Shown here piece by piece: positions 25,994-35,007 of a stretch of 64,000 nucleotides of DNA (its first letter is position 1; every line of letters starts with the position of its first letter). The stretch lies in NCBI RefSeq assembly GCF_011759375.1, contig NZ_JAARML010000001.1, forward strand, positions 1,240,001 to 1,304,000. Direction: 5' to 3'. The translations under genes and the position numbers were made by a program. The stretch is from Paraflavitalea devenefica. GTDB taxonomy: Bacteria > Bacteroidota > Bacteroidia > Chitinophagales > Chitinophagaceae. The notes beneath the pieces are model-generated. The model was not told where the DNA came from. It saw only the letters and a list, made by a program, of their open reading frames with translations, and ran no database searches.

Positions 25994-26030
25994 GTTGTTA
26001 TTGTATAATTTATTAGTTTACAATAACAAC
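25994..26030. promoter_or_regulatory. 12-bp-arm perfect dyad before a small basic protein gene
   Basis: GTTGTTATTGTA (25994-26005) and its exact complement (26019-26030) flank a 13-nt AT loop, 14 bp before the ATG at 26045. It is either an operator or a leader hairpin. The core TTGTTAT/ATAACAA also occurs in the dyad before uvrB. Confidence 0.6.
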
Positions 26031-26044
26031 AAGTTTTTATAGTT

Positions 26045-26230
26045 ATGAGCAAATCAAAATCTAAAAAAGGTAAAGCCACTAAAAAGGCTACGACACCCCT
26101 TTCAGGGATGGTGGTCAAAAATACATCATCTGGTGGTCAGTCGAAAGGATCTTCGATGATACCCAACAAAACTTTCACTTCCGGTAAGAAGGGTGGTAAT
26201 GCCAATACTACTCCCAGGAAGGCAGGCTAA
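26045..26230 (+). CDS. Small Lys/Ser/Gly-rich basic protein, unknown
   Basis: 61 residues, strongly basic (about 14 Lys) and low in complexity: a KSKSKKGKATKK start, then PLSGMVVKNTSSGG, then a Gly-Lys-rich tail. It has no signal peptide, no membrane helix and no known domain that I recognise. A large perfect dyad just before it and a strong terminator (26240-26279) just after it support a real, separately transcribed gene. The composition would suit nucleic-acid or ribosome binding, or an intrinsically disordered role; that is speculation. Confidence 0.65.
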   Translation: MSKSKSKKGKATKKATTPLSGMVVKNTSSGGQSKGSSMIPNKTFTSGKKGGNANTTPRKAG

Positions 26231-26239
26231 TATTATCCG

Positions 26240-26280
26240 GCAGGAAGCGGTGTAAGATACCTGCTTCCTGCTCTTTTTTA
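26240..26280 (+). terminator. Rho-independent terminator of the small basic protein gene
   Basis: 9-bp arms GCAGGAAGC (26240-26248) and GCTTCCTGC (26263-26271), then TCTTTTTT. It lies between the small gene and the convergent LLM oxidoreductase. Confidence 0.85.
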
Positions 26281-26287
26281 AGCAGTT

Positions 26288-27316
26288 TCAGGCAAACTGC
26301 CGCGTTTGCCGCTCTGCCAGCTCAAATACTTCTGAGAATAATTCATAACTGCGAAACCGGTCTTCTGCCTGGTCTGCAAAAGTAGCTATCACAACTTCCT
26401 CCACTTCCAACTCATTGGCCAGGGCTGTTATCTTTTCTTTCACCACCTCCGGCGTACCAATCACCATACGGCTCCGGTTGAATAATACACGTTGCCATTC
26501 GCCTGGCGTATAGTTATAAGCTTTAGCCGTTTCATAGGTAGGTATTTCATCAAAACGGCCTTTTTCAAAACTGAGCAGGCGATAGTCCATGGTGGCCTGC
26601 ACTTCCTGTACTTTACGTTCATTGTCCGAACAAAAAGCAAAGATGCCCACATTGGCCTGGGGAGCGGAAAGCTGTGCCGAAGGGCGGAAACGTTGCCTGT
26701 AACTGGCGATAGCAGCAGCGCCGCCAACAGGATTGATGAATTGGGCATACGACAGGGCCATGCCGGTATGGGCAGCTAGGTAGGCGCTCTCCCCGCTGGA
26801 AGTAAGCATCCACAATTCCGGTACGGTATTAATGCTTGGAATGGCCCTTATTTTCCCGTCCACATTGCCTTCGCCGGGCGCATCTGTCAGGAAATCTTTC
26901 AGGTCCCTGATCTGCCGGATGTATTCCTGCGGATCGAATGTATTGGAGGGATTGAGCAATTGAGCGGTGATGCGGTCTCCGCCGGGCGCGCGGCCCAGGC
27001 CCAGGTCAATGCGATTGGGATAGAGGGCTTCGAGCAGGCGGAAGTTTTCGGCCACTTTTAAGGTGCTGTGGTTCGGCAGCATGATACCACCGGAGCCAAG
27101 GCGGATATAATTGGTTTCCCCCGCCAGCCGGGCTATCAATACTTCAGGCGCTGCGCCTGCCAGCGTGATGGTATTGTGGTGTTCAGACAGCCAGTAACGG
27201 GTATACCCGAGCCGGTCGGCCAGGCGGGCCAGTTGGATAGATTCCTGCAGCGCTTCTACCGCATTACTCCCGCGCCGGATGGGAGTTTGATCTAAAACAC
27301 TTAATTGCAAGGACAT
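26288..27316 (-). CDS. LLM class flavin-dependent oxidoreductase, MsnO8-type
   Basis: 342 residues with the luciferase-like (beta/alpha)8 pattern. The start SVLDQTPIRRG and the motif YWLSEHHN (41-48, with H46-H47 near the flavin) are typical of the MsnO8/YhbW subgroup, as is the mid-protein phrase RIDLGLGRAPGGD. It should use reduced FMN to oxidise a small organic substrate; the substrate is not identifiable. No flavin reductase gene is adjacent. It is transcribed away from the LytS-type kinase gene. Confidence 0.92.
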   Translation of the reverse strand: MSLQLSVLDQTPIRRGSNAVEALQESIQLARLADRLGYTRYWLSEHHNTITLAGAAPEVLIARLAGETNYIRLGSGGIMLPNHSTLKVAENFRLLEALYPNRIDLGLGRAPGGDRITAQLLNPSNTFDPQEYIRQIRDLKDFLTDAPGEGNVDGKIRAIPSINTVPELWMLTSSGESAYLAAHTGMALSYAQFINPVGGAAAIASYRQRFRPSAQLSAPQANVGIFAFCSDNERKVQEVQATMDYRLLSFEKGRFDEIPTYETAKAYNYTPGEWQRVLFNRSRMVIGTPEVVKEKITALANELEVEEVVIATFADQAEDRFRSYELFSEVFELAERQTRQFA

Positions 27317-27437
27317 AGTAGGTTAATAACAGTTGGGGACTAAAAATGTTTGTCGACAAAAACTGTACTTCCGGCGATATTGGGATGCGCGACCGGGTGG
27401 TAACGTAAAAGGTGGCGTACCTTTAAGGCAAGCAGCC

Positions 27438-28592
27438 ATGAACAAGTATCCCTTTATATTTTCCAATGAGCCCCGGTACAGGATACGCCGGCACGTAGCC
27501 TTCTGGACTTTCTGGTGGTTGTTCCAGGGGGTTTTATATGCCTTTACGCCGGCGCGGTTTGGCCTTACCTATAGCCAACGGCTTCCGGTGTCCCTGATCG
27601 AGTCGGCTATTTTCTTAGTGGCCCATATTTTCCTTTCCTATACACTGATGTATTTTGTATTGCCACGGTATTTGTTGAAAAACAAATACCTGTTGACAGC
27701 CTTCTGGGTGTTGGTTGCTTTTCTGGCCACTGCTGCACTGTCGTCCCTGCTTTCGATGCTTGTGGTAATACCTATGTTGCGCATGATATTCCCCCAATGG
27801 TCTAACTTTCAGCACCCATCGCATCATTTTACTTTTTTCCTGGGTTTGCTGGCCGGATTACGGGGAGGTATCACCATTGGTGGTTTAGCGGCGGCCATTA
27901 AACTGATGAAGTACTGGTATGTGAAAGAGCAGCGCAACCTGCAATTGCAGAAAGAAAATGCGGAATCCCAACTGCAATTATTGAAAGCGCAGGTACATCC
28001 CCACTTTTTATTCAATACGCTGAACAATATTTATTCGCATACACAAGGTGTGGCGCCGGTAGCCTCACAACTGGTCATGGGACTGTCGGATATGTTGCGT
28101 TTTATGTTGTATGAATGCAATCAGCCATTGGTACCTTTATCCAAAGAGCTTACGCTGATCAGGGACTATATTACGCTGGAGAAGATACGCTATGATGAAC
28201 AATTTGATATTCACCTGGATATTCCAACAGACACCGGCAACCTGCATATAGCGCCCCTGCTGTTATTACCCCTGGTAGAGAATTGTTTTAAGCATGGCAC
28301 CAGCAATATGCTGGAGCAGCCCTGGCTGAGCCTGCAGGTACAACTGAAAGAAGATACCATGGAAGTGAGGCTGATGAATGGAAAAGCAAAAGAGAAAAAG
28401 CCAACAAATAGCTTTGGGATCGGCATCCAGAATGTTCGTAAGCGGCTCGACCTGTTGTATCCCGAAAAGCATGTGCTGAAAATTATGGATGAAGAAGAGG
28501 TATTTGTAGTGCAACTGACTTTACAACTGGAAAGGATCCAGGTGGCCCGGAAGAAAGAAGAAAATATTTTTGTACTGACCAATCATGACTGA
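27438..28592 (+). CDS. LytS-type sensor histidine kinase (His_kinase/HATPase_c)
   Basis: 384 residues from the ATG at 27438; an in-frame upstream start would give 35 extra residues that are Arg/Gly-rich and unlike a membrane protein start. Four membrane helices (about 20-36, 52-74, 86-112 and 131-153) are followed by a short coiled coil and the His_kinase motif HPHFLFN with H189, then the ATPase domain (LVENCFKHG, FGIGIQNV). Kinases of this class phosphorylate LytTR regulators. The regulator gene begins 8 bp before this stop codon. Confidence 0.94.
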   Translation: MNKYPFIFSNEPRYRIRRHVAFWTFWWLFQGVLYAFTPARFGLTYSQRLPVSLIESAIFLVAHIFLSYTLMYFVLPRYLLKNKYLLTAFWVLVAFLATAALSSLLSMLVVIPMLRMIFPQWSNFQHPSHHFTFFLGLLAGLRGGITIGGLAAAIKLMKYWYVKEQRNLQLQKENAESQLQLLKAQVHPHFLFNTLNNIYSHTQGVAPVASQLVMGLSDMLRFMLYECNQPLVPLSKELTLIRDYITLEKIRYDEQFDIHLDIPTDTGNLHIAPLLLLPLVENCFKHGTSNMLEQPWLSLQVQLKEDTMEVRLMNGKAKEKKPTNSFGIGIQNVRKRLDLLYPEKHVLKIMDEEEVFVVQLTLQLERIQVARKKEENIFVLTNHD

Positions 28593-29319
28593 ATTAAAGA
28601 CGATACGATGCCTGATCGTAGATGATGAACCACCGGCACGGGAGGTAATAAGGCGTTATGTGCAGGATGTGCCCACACTCCACCTGGCGGGGGAATGCGC
28701 CAACGCCGTACAGGCATTGGCCGCTTTACAGCAGCAGCCCGTTGATCTTATTTTCCTTGATATCAGAATGCCCCAACTGGATGGCACTACTTTCCTGAAG
28801 ACGCTGAAGAATCCTCCGCGGGTTATTTTTACTACAGCTTACCCCGAATATGCGCTGGAAGGATATGAACTGGACGTGGTGGATTACCTGCTGAAGCCAG
28901 TACGGTTTGACCGGTTTTTAAAAGCAGTCAATAAAGCATTTCCTTTGGGAAGTCAACAGACCGATGCAGTCAACTTTACGGCTCCTGCTGTTGGTCAGGA
29001 GGAAAAGAAGAATGAATCTTTTGTTTATTTCCGGGCCGACCGTAAGATGCAAAAAGTAATGCTGCATGAGATCCTGTACATTGAAAGCATGAAGGACTAT
29101 GTAAAAATAGTTACCACGGCAGGCGTGATCATTACCAAGCAATCTATTACTTCCGTGGAAGCAATGTTATCGGATAAGTTATTCGTACGCACCCACCGCT
29201 CTTTCATTGTAGCCATTGATAAGATCCGTTCTTACACCAATGAGCTTATTGAAATAGACAAAGCAGAGATCCCCATCGGCAAGCTGTACCGGAATGGGGT
29301 GATGAAAATGCTCTCCTGA
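28585..29319 (+). CDS. LytTR family response regulator
   Basis: 244 residues. The receiver domain has acidic residues D13-D14, phospho-acceptor D59 in IFLDIRMP, and the conserved KP after switch strand 5. A LytTR DNA-binding domain (about 145-242) follows, with the family phrase HEILYIESMKDYVKI and VRTHRSFIVAIDKI. It overlaps the kinase gene by 8 bp and forms a two-component pair with it. LytTR domains bind short direct or inverted repeats near promoters. Targets are unknown. Confidence 0.95.
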   Translation: MTELKTIRCLIVDDEPPAREVIRRYVQDVPTLHLAGECANAVQALAALQQQPVDLIFLDIRMPQLDGTTFLKTLKNPPRVIFTTAYPEYALEGYELDVVDYLLKPVRFDRFLKAVNKAFPLGSQQTDAVNFTAPAVGQEEKKNESFVYFRADRKMQKVMLHEILYIESMKDYVKIVTTAGVIITKQSITSVEAMLSDKLFVRTHRSFIVAIDKIRSYTNELIEIDKAEIPIGKLYRNGVMKMLS

Positions 29320-29335
29320 TTATTGAACTGTTATC

Positions 29336-31744
29336 TTATTGAATAATACGCAGCTTGGCGTAATTGAGCATGATCTTCTTTTCACCGTTCATGTCAAACT
29401 TCACGGTAGCCACCGGGTTGTGCGCAGAGCCTTCCATTTTGGTAACTACACCAAAGCCAAACTTCTGGTGCTCTACCCGCTGACCTTCCTGTAAGTTGGA
29501 AGTATCGCTGGCCACAAAGTCGGGACTGGGCACATGGTCTACTGCTTTATTTTGCGGCTTGGGTGTTACATAAGAAGGAACAGCAGGTTTCTTGGTGGGC
29601 GCGGGGCCGTATCTCTTTTCCGCATCGGCAGCAGACTGCCTGCCACCGGCGCCCCATCCTCCGCCATTCATACGATCAAAAGCACTGGTATTATTACGGC
29701 CGGCAAATCCCTGGTTTTTGAAGCCGCTGCCGGCATAACTGCGGTCGAGGTATTGTTCGGGCAGTTCATCTATGAAACGGCTGGGCTCATTCTGCACCAG
29801 CGATCCAAAGCGATAGCGGGTATTGGCGTAAGTGATCCAGAGCTTCTGCTTGGCCCGTGTGATCACCACATAAAATAACCGGCGTTCTTCTTCCAGTTCT
29901 TCCCGGGTATTCACGGCAAGGCCGTTGGGGAAAAGCATTTCTTCCAGGCCGGCGGCAAATACACAACCGAACTCCAGGCCTTTGGCAGCGTGGATGGTCA
30001 TGAGCTTCACTGTATCCGCATTGGGATCTTTATCATCGGCATCTGTCAGCAAGGTGATCTGCTGCAGGTAAGCGCCCAGGGTAATTTCACCGCTACCGGC
30101 CGCTTCATTCTCCGATGTTTCGAGCATGGTACCTTCTTCATCTATCTGCGCCAGTGTTTGTTGCGTATCTACCCATTCCTTGATGGAGTTCAATAGCTCC
30201 TGGATGTTTTCGTAGCGCGCTACACCTTCGGTGCTCTTATCGTTGAACAGTTCTTTTACAATATTGGTTTGCTTGCCTACATGCACCGCCACCTCATAAG
30301 CGTTTTTATTCTTCAACATACTGGCAAAGCTCTGGATCATGGTGACGAAGTTCTCAATAGCTTCCAGTGTACCGGCCTTGAAACCAAATTCACGTGCCCG
30401 CTCCAACACTTCCCACATGGAAATATTCTGTTGGTTGGCAGCCAGTACAGCTTTATCCACCGTTGTTTTACCAATTCCCCTCGCCGGGAAATTGATAATA
30501 CGTTTCAGTGCTTCTTCATCTTTGGAATTGATGATGATCCGCAGGTAAGCCACAAAGTCTTTAATTTCCTTGCGCTGGTAGAAGCTCATACCTCCGAAGA
30601 TGGTATAAGCAATATTCATCCGGCGCAGTGCTTCTTCAAAAGCACGGCTTTGTGCGTTGGTACGGTACAGGATGGCAAAGTCGCGGTTATTGTAATGATT
30701 GCGCAGCTTTTGTTCCTGGATGGTATCAGCCACATATTTCCCTTCGTCATTATCGGTCATCGTACGCACCAGCCTGATCTTCTCCCCTTCAGTGTTCTCT
30801 GTCCACAGGGCTTTGGGAATTTGTCCCTTGTTATTTTTAATGACCTCGTTGGCTACGTTGAGGATGCTTTTTGAGCTGCGGTAATTTTGCTCCAGCATTA
30901 CTACATGGGCATCATCATAATCCTTCTGGAACTGGAGAATATTCTGAATCGTGGCGCCCCGGAAGCTATAGATACTTTGCGCATCATCTCCTACCACGCA
31001 CACATTCTCATTCATAGCGCCCAGCAGCTTGATGATCTCATACTGGGCCGGGTTGGTATCCTGGTACTCATCAATGAGAATGTATTTGAACTTCCGCTGG
31101 TACTTGCTGAGTGATTCGGGGAAGTGTTTGAGCAGCTCATAAAACTTCATCAACAGGTCATCAAAGTCCATGGCGCCATTCTTAAAGCAGCGCTTTACAT
31201 AGGCGTCATAGATCTGGGCGATGGCCGGACGGTTACCCCGCAGGTCTTCCTGCTGGATGGCATAGTCGTTGGCGTATTCTACCGGACCTACCAGTGCATT
31301 CTTGGCGCTGGAAATACGGTTATAAACAGTAGAAGGTTTATAATGCTTGTCGTCCAGGTTCATTTCATTGACCACCGTCTTCACTACGCTCTTGGCATCG
31401 TCTGTATCGTAAATAGTAAAATTATTGGGATAGCCCAGGTGGTGCGCTTCGCTGCGCAGGATGCGGGCGAATACGCTGTGGAAAGTACCTACGTACAGGT
31501 TACGGGCTTCGGAGTTGCCGAGGATCTTCTCGATCCGCTCTTTCATTTCCTTGGCGGCCTTATTGGTAAAGGTGAGCGCCAGGATATTAAAAGCATCTAC
31601 CCCCGAGTTCATGAGGTGGGCAATGCGAGTGGTGAGTACCTTGGTTTTACCACTGCCGGCGCCGGCCACGATCATCAGGGGCCCCTTGATATGCAGGACA
31701 GCTTCGCGCTGCCGCTCGTTCAACTCTTTTAAATAGTCTTGCAT
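29336..31744 (-). CDS. UvrD/PcrA-type DNA helicase
   Basis: 802 residues, superfamily 1A helicase. Walker A GAGSGKT is at 28-34, DEYQDTN (motif II) at 225-231, with QNYRS, YRTNAQSR and TIHAAKGLEF as later motifs. A C-terminal low-complexity stretch rich in Gly and Pro (about 690-745) leads to a tudor-like domain (about 750-800) typical of PcrA, which binds RNA polymerase. It unwinds DNA in excision repair, replication restart and transcription conflict. It is transcribed divergently from the Pif1-like helicase, with two palindromes between them. Confidence 0.95.
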   Translation of the reverse strand: MQDYLKELNERQREAVLHIKGPLMIVAGAGSGKTKVLTTRIAHLMNSGVDAFNILALTFTNKAAKEMKERIEKILGNSEARNLYVGTFHSVFARILRSEAHHLGYPNNFTIYDTDDAKSVVKTVVNEMNLDDKHYKPSTVYNRISSAKNALVGPVEYANDYAIQQEDLRGNRPAIAQIYDAYVKRCFKNGAMDFDDLLMKFYELLKHFPESLSKYQRKFKYILIDEYQDTNPAQYEIIKLLGAMNENVCVVGDDAQSIYSFRGATIQNILQFQKDYDDAHVVMLEQNYRSSKSILNVANEVIKNNKGQIPKALWTENTEGEKIRLVRTMTDNDEGKYVADTIQEQKLRNHYNNRDFAILYRTNAQSRAFEEALRRMNIAYTIFGGMSFYQRKEIKDFVAYLRIIINSKDEEALKRIINFPARGIGKTTVDKAVLAANQQNISMWEVLERAREFGFKAGTLEAIENFVTMIQSFASMLKNKNAYEVAVHVGKQTNIVKELFNDKSTEGVARYENIQELLNSIKEWVDTQQTLAQIDEEGTMLETSENEAAGSGEITLGAYLQQITLLTDADDKDPNADTVKLMTIHAAKGLEFGCVFAAGLEEMLFPNGLAVNTREELEEERRLFYVVITRAKQKLWITYANTRYRFGSLVQNEPSRFIDELPEQYLDRSYAGSGFKNQGFAGRNNTSAFDRMNGGGWGAGGRQSAADAEKRYGPAPTKKPAVPSYVTPKPQNKAVDHVPSPDFVASDTSNLQEGQRVEHQKFGFGVVTKMEGSAHNPVATVKFDMNGEKKIMLNYAKLRIIQ

Positions 31745-31852
31745 AATAGATAAATAGTCACCCGGAACGGATGAGTCAAGCCTGCAATTTACATTATACC
31801 GGCCGATTACCGGGAAACGTTGAAAACTTATTGAAAGTTTGAGTGTTACGTC

Positions 31853-31877
31853 AACTGGTCACAAATTGTGACCAGTT
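31853..31877. promoter_or_regulatory. Perfect 25-bp palindrome, copy 1 (core TCACAAATTGTGA)
   Basis: AACTGGTCACAA and its exact complement flank a single central A. It lies 109 bp before the PcrA-like start and about 160 bp before the Pif1-like start. The 13-bp core recurs in copy 2, with centres 75 bp apart. Confidence 0.8.
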
Positions 31878-31928
31878 ACTGCCAGTTTGAAGTGCCAAAA
31901 TTGCACCTCAGGTTACTCGGTTGATTTC

Positions 31929-31951
31929 TAAGATCACAAATTGTGATCTTA
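31929..31951. promoter_or_regulatory. Perfect 23-bp palindrome, copy 2 (core TCACAAATTGTGA)
   Basis: TAAGATCACAA and its exact complement flank a central A. The inner 13 bp equal copy 1, but the outer flanks differ, so the core is the conserved part. A small hairpin CCAGC-acttac-GCTGG (31958-31973) follows immediately. Confidence 0.8.
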
Positions 31952-32037
31952 AAGTTTCCAGCACTTACGCTGGTGGTTTTTAACCGTTTTATGGATAAAA
32001 AACGCGGCATGGGTCATATTACTTAAATTGCGCGGGT

Positions 32038-34278
32038 ATGTCAGGTACAGATACTTCGAATGAGCAATTTCAACTTGCTGCACGGTTTGTGAACCAAACC
32101 AGTCGCCACCTCTTTCTGACAGGTAAAGCGGGAACAGGTAAAACAACTTTTCTGCGCTATATTCAGCAGAACAGCTTTAAGAAAATGGCTGTGGTGGCCC
32201 CTACCGGCGTAGCTGCCATCAATGCCGGCGGCGTTACCATGCACTCCTTTTTTCAATTGCCTTTTGGTCCCTTCATTCCTATCAAACAGGGCGGATGGAA
32301 TAACCCGGCCACAGAAGTAACCGACCAACACAGTTTATTTAAAAATATCCGCTTCAATAATGCCAAACGGGAACTATTGCGCGAACTGGAGCTGCTGGTC
32401 ATTGATGAGGTGAGTATGGTACGTGCCGATATGCTGGATGCCATAGATACCATCTTACGCCATTTCCGCCGCCAGCCCCTGCTTCCTTTTGGTGGTGTAC
32501 AGGTATTGTACATTGGCGACCTCTTCCAGTTGCCCCCTGTAGTGGGTAATGACGAATGGGACAATATATTACGGCACCATTATGCCAGTCCTTTTTTCTT
32601 TGATGCACACGTAATTAAAGAGGCGCCACCGGTATACCTGGAACTGAAAAAGATCTACCGGCAAAATGAAGCGGCTTTTATCAGCATCCTGAATAACCTG
32701 CGTAATAATGTTGCCGGTGCAGACGACCTGGAAGAATTACACAGACACTATTATCCCGGATTTGTGCCGGACGAGGATGACCATTACATCACCCTCACCT
32801 CACACAATTATAAGGCAGATAAGATTAACCAATACCAATTGGCCAGACTGCTGGGAGAGGTATATGAGTTCAAAGGCGAGATCAAAGGCGATTTCAATGA
32901 GAAGGCATTGCCGGCTGAAATGATCCTGCAACTGAAAGTAGGCGCGCAGGTAATGTTCATTAAAAATGATAAGGGGGAGTTCAGGCGGTACTTTAATGGC
33001 AAGCTGGCCACTATCCAGGCGATTGCGAAGGATAAGATCACCGTATCGTTCCCGGGTGAGGACCTGGAGCTGGAATTGGAAAAGGAGACCTGGAAGAATA
33101 TCCGGTATAATTACAATAAAGAAAAGGATAGTATTGACGAGGAAGAGCTGGGCACTTTTAAACAATACCCCATCCGGCTCGCCTGGGCCATCACCATCCA
33201 CAAAAGCCAGGGGCTCACTTTTCAAAAAGCCATCATAGATGCCGGAGAATCCTTCGCACCAGGGCAGGTATACGTAGCCCTGAGCCGGCTTACCTCTATG
33301 GAAGGGCTGATCCTCTATTCCCGTATTCAGCCGCATTGCATCAGTACCGACGAACGGGTGATCACTTTTACCCGGTCGGAACTGGAAGCAGATGAATTGC
33401 AACAACAGCTACAACAGGAAAGAAAAGCATTCGTGAGTCGCTCCCTGCTGCAATCTTTTGATTGGTCGAAGTTAATGGCCGCCTGGGATGCCCATTTTGA
33501 AGGCTATGAAGAAAGACAGATTCCGGAAAAAAATACGGCTGTGATCCGGGCGAGGACCATGCTGGCCAGGATCGTGGAGCAGCAGCAGGTGGCGCAGAAG
33601 TTCGTTCGCCAGCTGGAGCAGTTGATCCTGGCAACAGAAACAGATGGCTACCAGGGGCTGCAGCAACGATTGCAGGCAGCTACCGGTTATTTTGTCAAGC
33701 AACTGGAAGAAGCATCCGGTACCCTGCAGCAACACATTGATGAAGTACGGGTGAAGCCACGGGTAAAAAAATATGTGCAGGAATTGCAGGAGTTGAAACT
33801 ACTGTTCCAACGGAAAAAACAATTGCTGGAACAGGCATTACAGGTAGCCAACGCATTGGCCAATGGCGTGCCGGCTGATGAACTGTTGCAAATGGTGGAA
33901 GATCAGAAGAAGGCTGCAGTAACAACAATAAAAGAAACTACAGCGGCGTCATCCGGTACAAAACCCAAAAAGGGTGAAACCAAAATGATCAGCCTGCAAT
34001 TCTTCAAAGAAGGTAAAAACATGGCGGAGATAGCTATCCTGAGAGGCATGGCACAGAGTACCATAGAAAGTCACCTGACCCATTTCATAGCCACCGGTGA
34101 AATAGATATTAAAGACATAGTGCCTGAAGATAAAATTATACCCATCCTCGAAGCGCTGGAAGAAACCGGCGGCACTGCCAGCACACCGGTAAAAGAAAAA
34201 TTGGGCGACGCCTATTCCTACGGGGAAATAAGAGCCGTTATGCAATACCGCAACAGGCTGCAACAGGAAAAAATATAA
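32038..34278 (+). CDS. Pif1/RecD-like helicase with C-terminal HTH
   Basis: 746 residues. A P-loop ATPase of superfamily 1B: GKAGTGKT (29-36), VAPTGVAAINAGG, IDEVSM (122-127), GDLFQLPP, and the late motif AITIHKSQGLTF. After a coiled-coil region (about 520-630) comes a C-terminal helix-turn-helix of the type fused to RecQ-like helicases (KMISLQFFKEGKNMAEIA to STIESHLTHFIATGEI, about 655-690). It should unwind DNA in the 5'-3' direction, possibly at structured sites. It is divergent from the PcrA-like gene across a 293-bp gap holding the palindromes. Confidence 0.93.
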   Translation: MSGTDTSNEQFQLAARFVNQTSRHLFLTGKAGTGKTTFLRYIQQNSFKKMAVVAPTGVAAINAGGVTMHSFFQLPFGPFIPIKQGGWNNPATEVTDQHSLFKNIRFNNAKRELLRELELLVIDEVSMVRADMLDAIDTILRHFRRQPLLPFGGVQVLYIGDLFQLPPVVGNDEWDNILRHHYASPFFFDAHVIKEAPPVYLELKKIYRQNEAAFISILNNLRNNVAGADDLEELHRHYYPGFVPDEDDHYITLTSHNYKADKINQYQLARLLGEVYEFKGEIKGDFNEKALPAEMILQLKVGAQVMFIKNDKGEFRRYFNGKLATIQAIAKDKITVSFPGEDLELELEKETWKNIRYNYNKEKDSIDEEELGTFKQYPIRLAWAITIHKSQGLTFQKAIIDAGESFAPGQVYVALSRLTSMEGLILYSRIQPHCISTDERVITFTRSELEADELQQQLQQERKAFVSRSLLQSFDWSKLMAAWDAHFEGYEERQIPEKNTAVIRARTMLARIVEQQQVAQKFVRQLEQLILATETDGYQGLQQRLQAATGYFVKQLEEASGTLQQHIDEVRVKPRVKKYVQELQELKLLFQRKKQLLEQALQVANALANGVPADELLQMVEDQKKAAVTTIKETTAASSGTKPKKGETKMISLQFFKEGKNMAEIAILRGMAQSTIESHLTHFIATGEIDIKDIVPEDKIIPILEALEETGGTASTPVKEKLGDAYSYGEIRAVMQYRNRLQQEKI

Positions 34279-34289
34279 GACTCTCTCTT

Positions 34290-34757
34290 CTATGTTCCCT
34301 TACTCATGGGCGCCCGGTAGGGCTTTCTTGTCCATCTCGACAACTCTGTCTGGTTAAACATTAATACCAATACGGAATCTTCCCTTTTATACCGGTTGGT
34401 ATTGAGCAGGGCTTTTATAAAAGCCGCTTCATTGTAGCCGGTACAGACCATTTTGGTAAGTGCTATGCGTTCATTGAAGACAAGGCTGGTATCTGTACGT
34501 TTGAACGTCCCGCTCATGCGGTTGCAGCCCGTATGACCGGTGAAAGTGCTTTTGCCTTCATTGAATCGGATAGAGGGATACTTACCGGCAGCTGTATCGG
34601 AAGCCAGTACCGGTTGCAGGAACCATTCCCCATTCAGGGAGGTGTCGGCCATAATAGAAGCACGGGAGAAGGCTGTATTGTTTTTTGTATGGATGGTTGT
34701 GCTGCCAACCAGCAGCAGCGCCCATACAATTCCTCCCGTTGAAAGCAGATTTTGCAT
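34290..34757 (-). CDS. META domain protein (HslJ-like)
   Basis: 155 residues. A hydrophobic N-terminal segment (about 5-20) may be a signal peptide, although no clear cleavage site is seen. The META pattern follows: LNGEWFLQPV, then IRFNEGKSTFTGHTGCNRMSGTF (family signature G-x-x-GCN), and a conserved Met-x-Cys near 108. META proteins include HslJ, tied to heat shock and novobiocin resistance in enterobacteria; the function here is unknown. It converges on the Pif1-like gene with an 11-bp gap. Confidence 0.88.
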   Translation of the reverse strand: MQNLLSTGGIVWALLLVGSTTIHTKNNTAFSRASIMADTSLNGEWFLQPVLASDTAAGKYPSIRFNEGKSTFTGHTGCNRMSGTFKRTDTSLVFNERIALTKMVCTGYNEAAFIKALLNTNRYKREDSVLVLMFNQTELSRWTRKPYRAPMSKGT

Positions 34758-35007
34758 ACTGATTCTATTTAAGCATTTATTAAGTCCCCAATTACGTTGC
34801 CAGAACCGGCTTTTATTGGGCCGCCCTCTTTAAAATCCACTTACTATCAGCCATCTATACCACCATGGCTTTAATTCTTCTATAGACGTGATTTATAACA
34901 AATTGTAGTCCTTATTCTACAGGTAGGTCTTGTTGTGGAACTGATTGCGCCTTGTACTTTATTAAAATATTCTAAATTGGCGTGCCGTAATAAACCAATG
35001 GCTTTTT

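Noticed and set aside
31853..31951. CRP/FNR binding sites
   Set aside because: The half-sites are in the opposite order (TCACA first, then TGTGA) with a 3-bp centre, not TGTGA-N6-TCACA.
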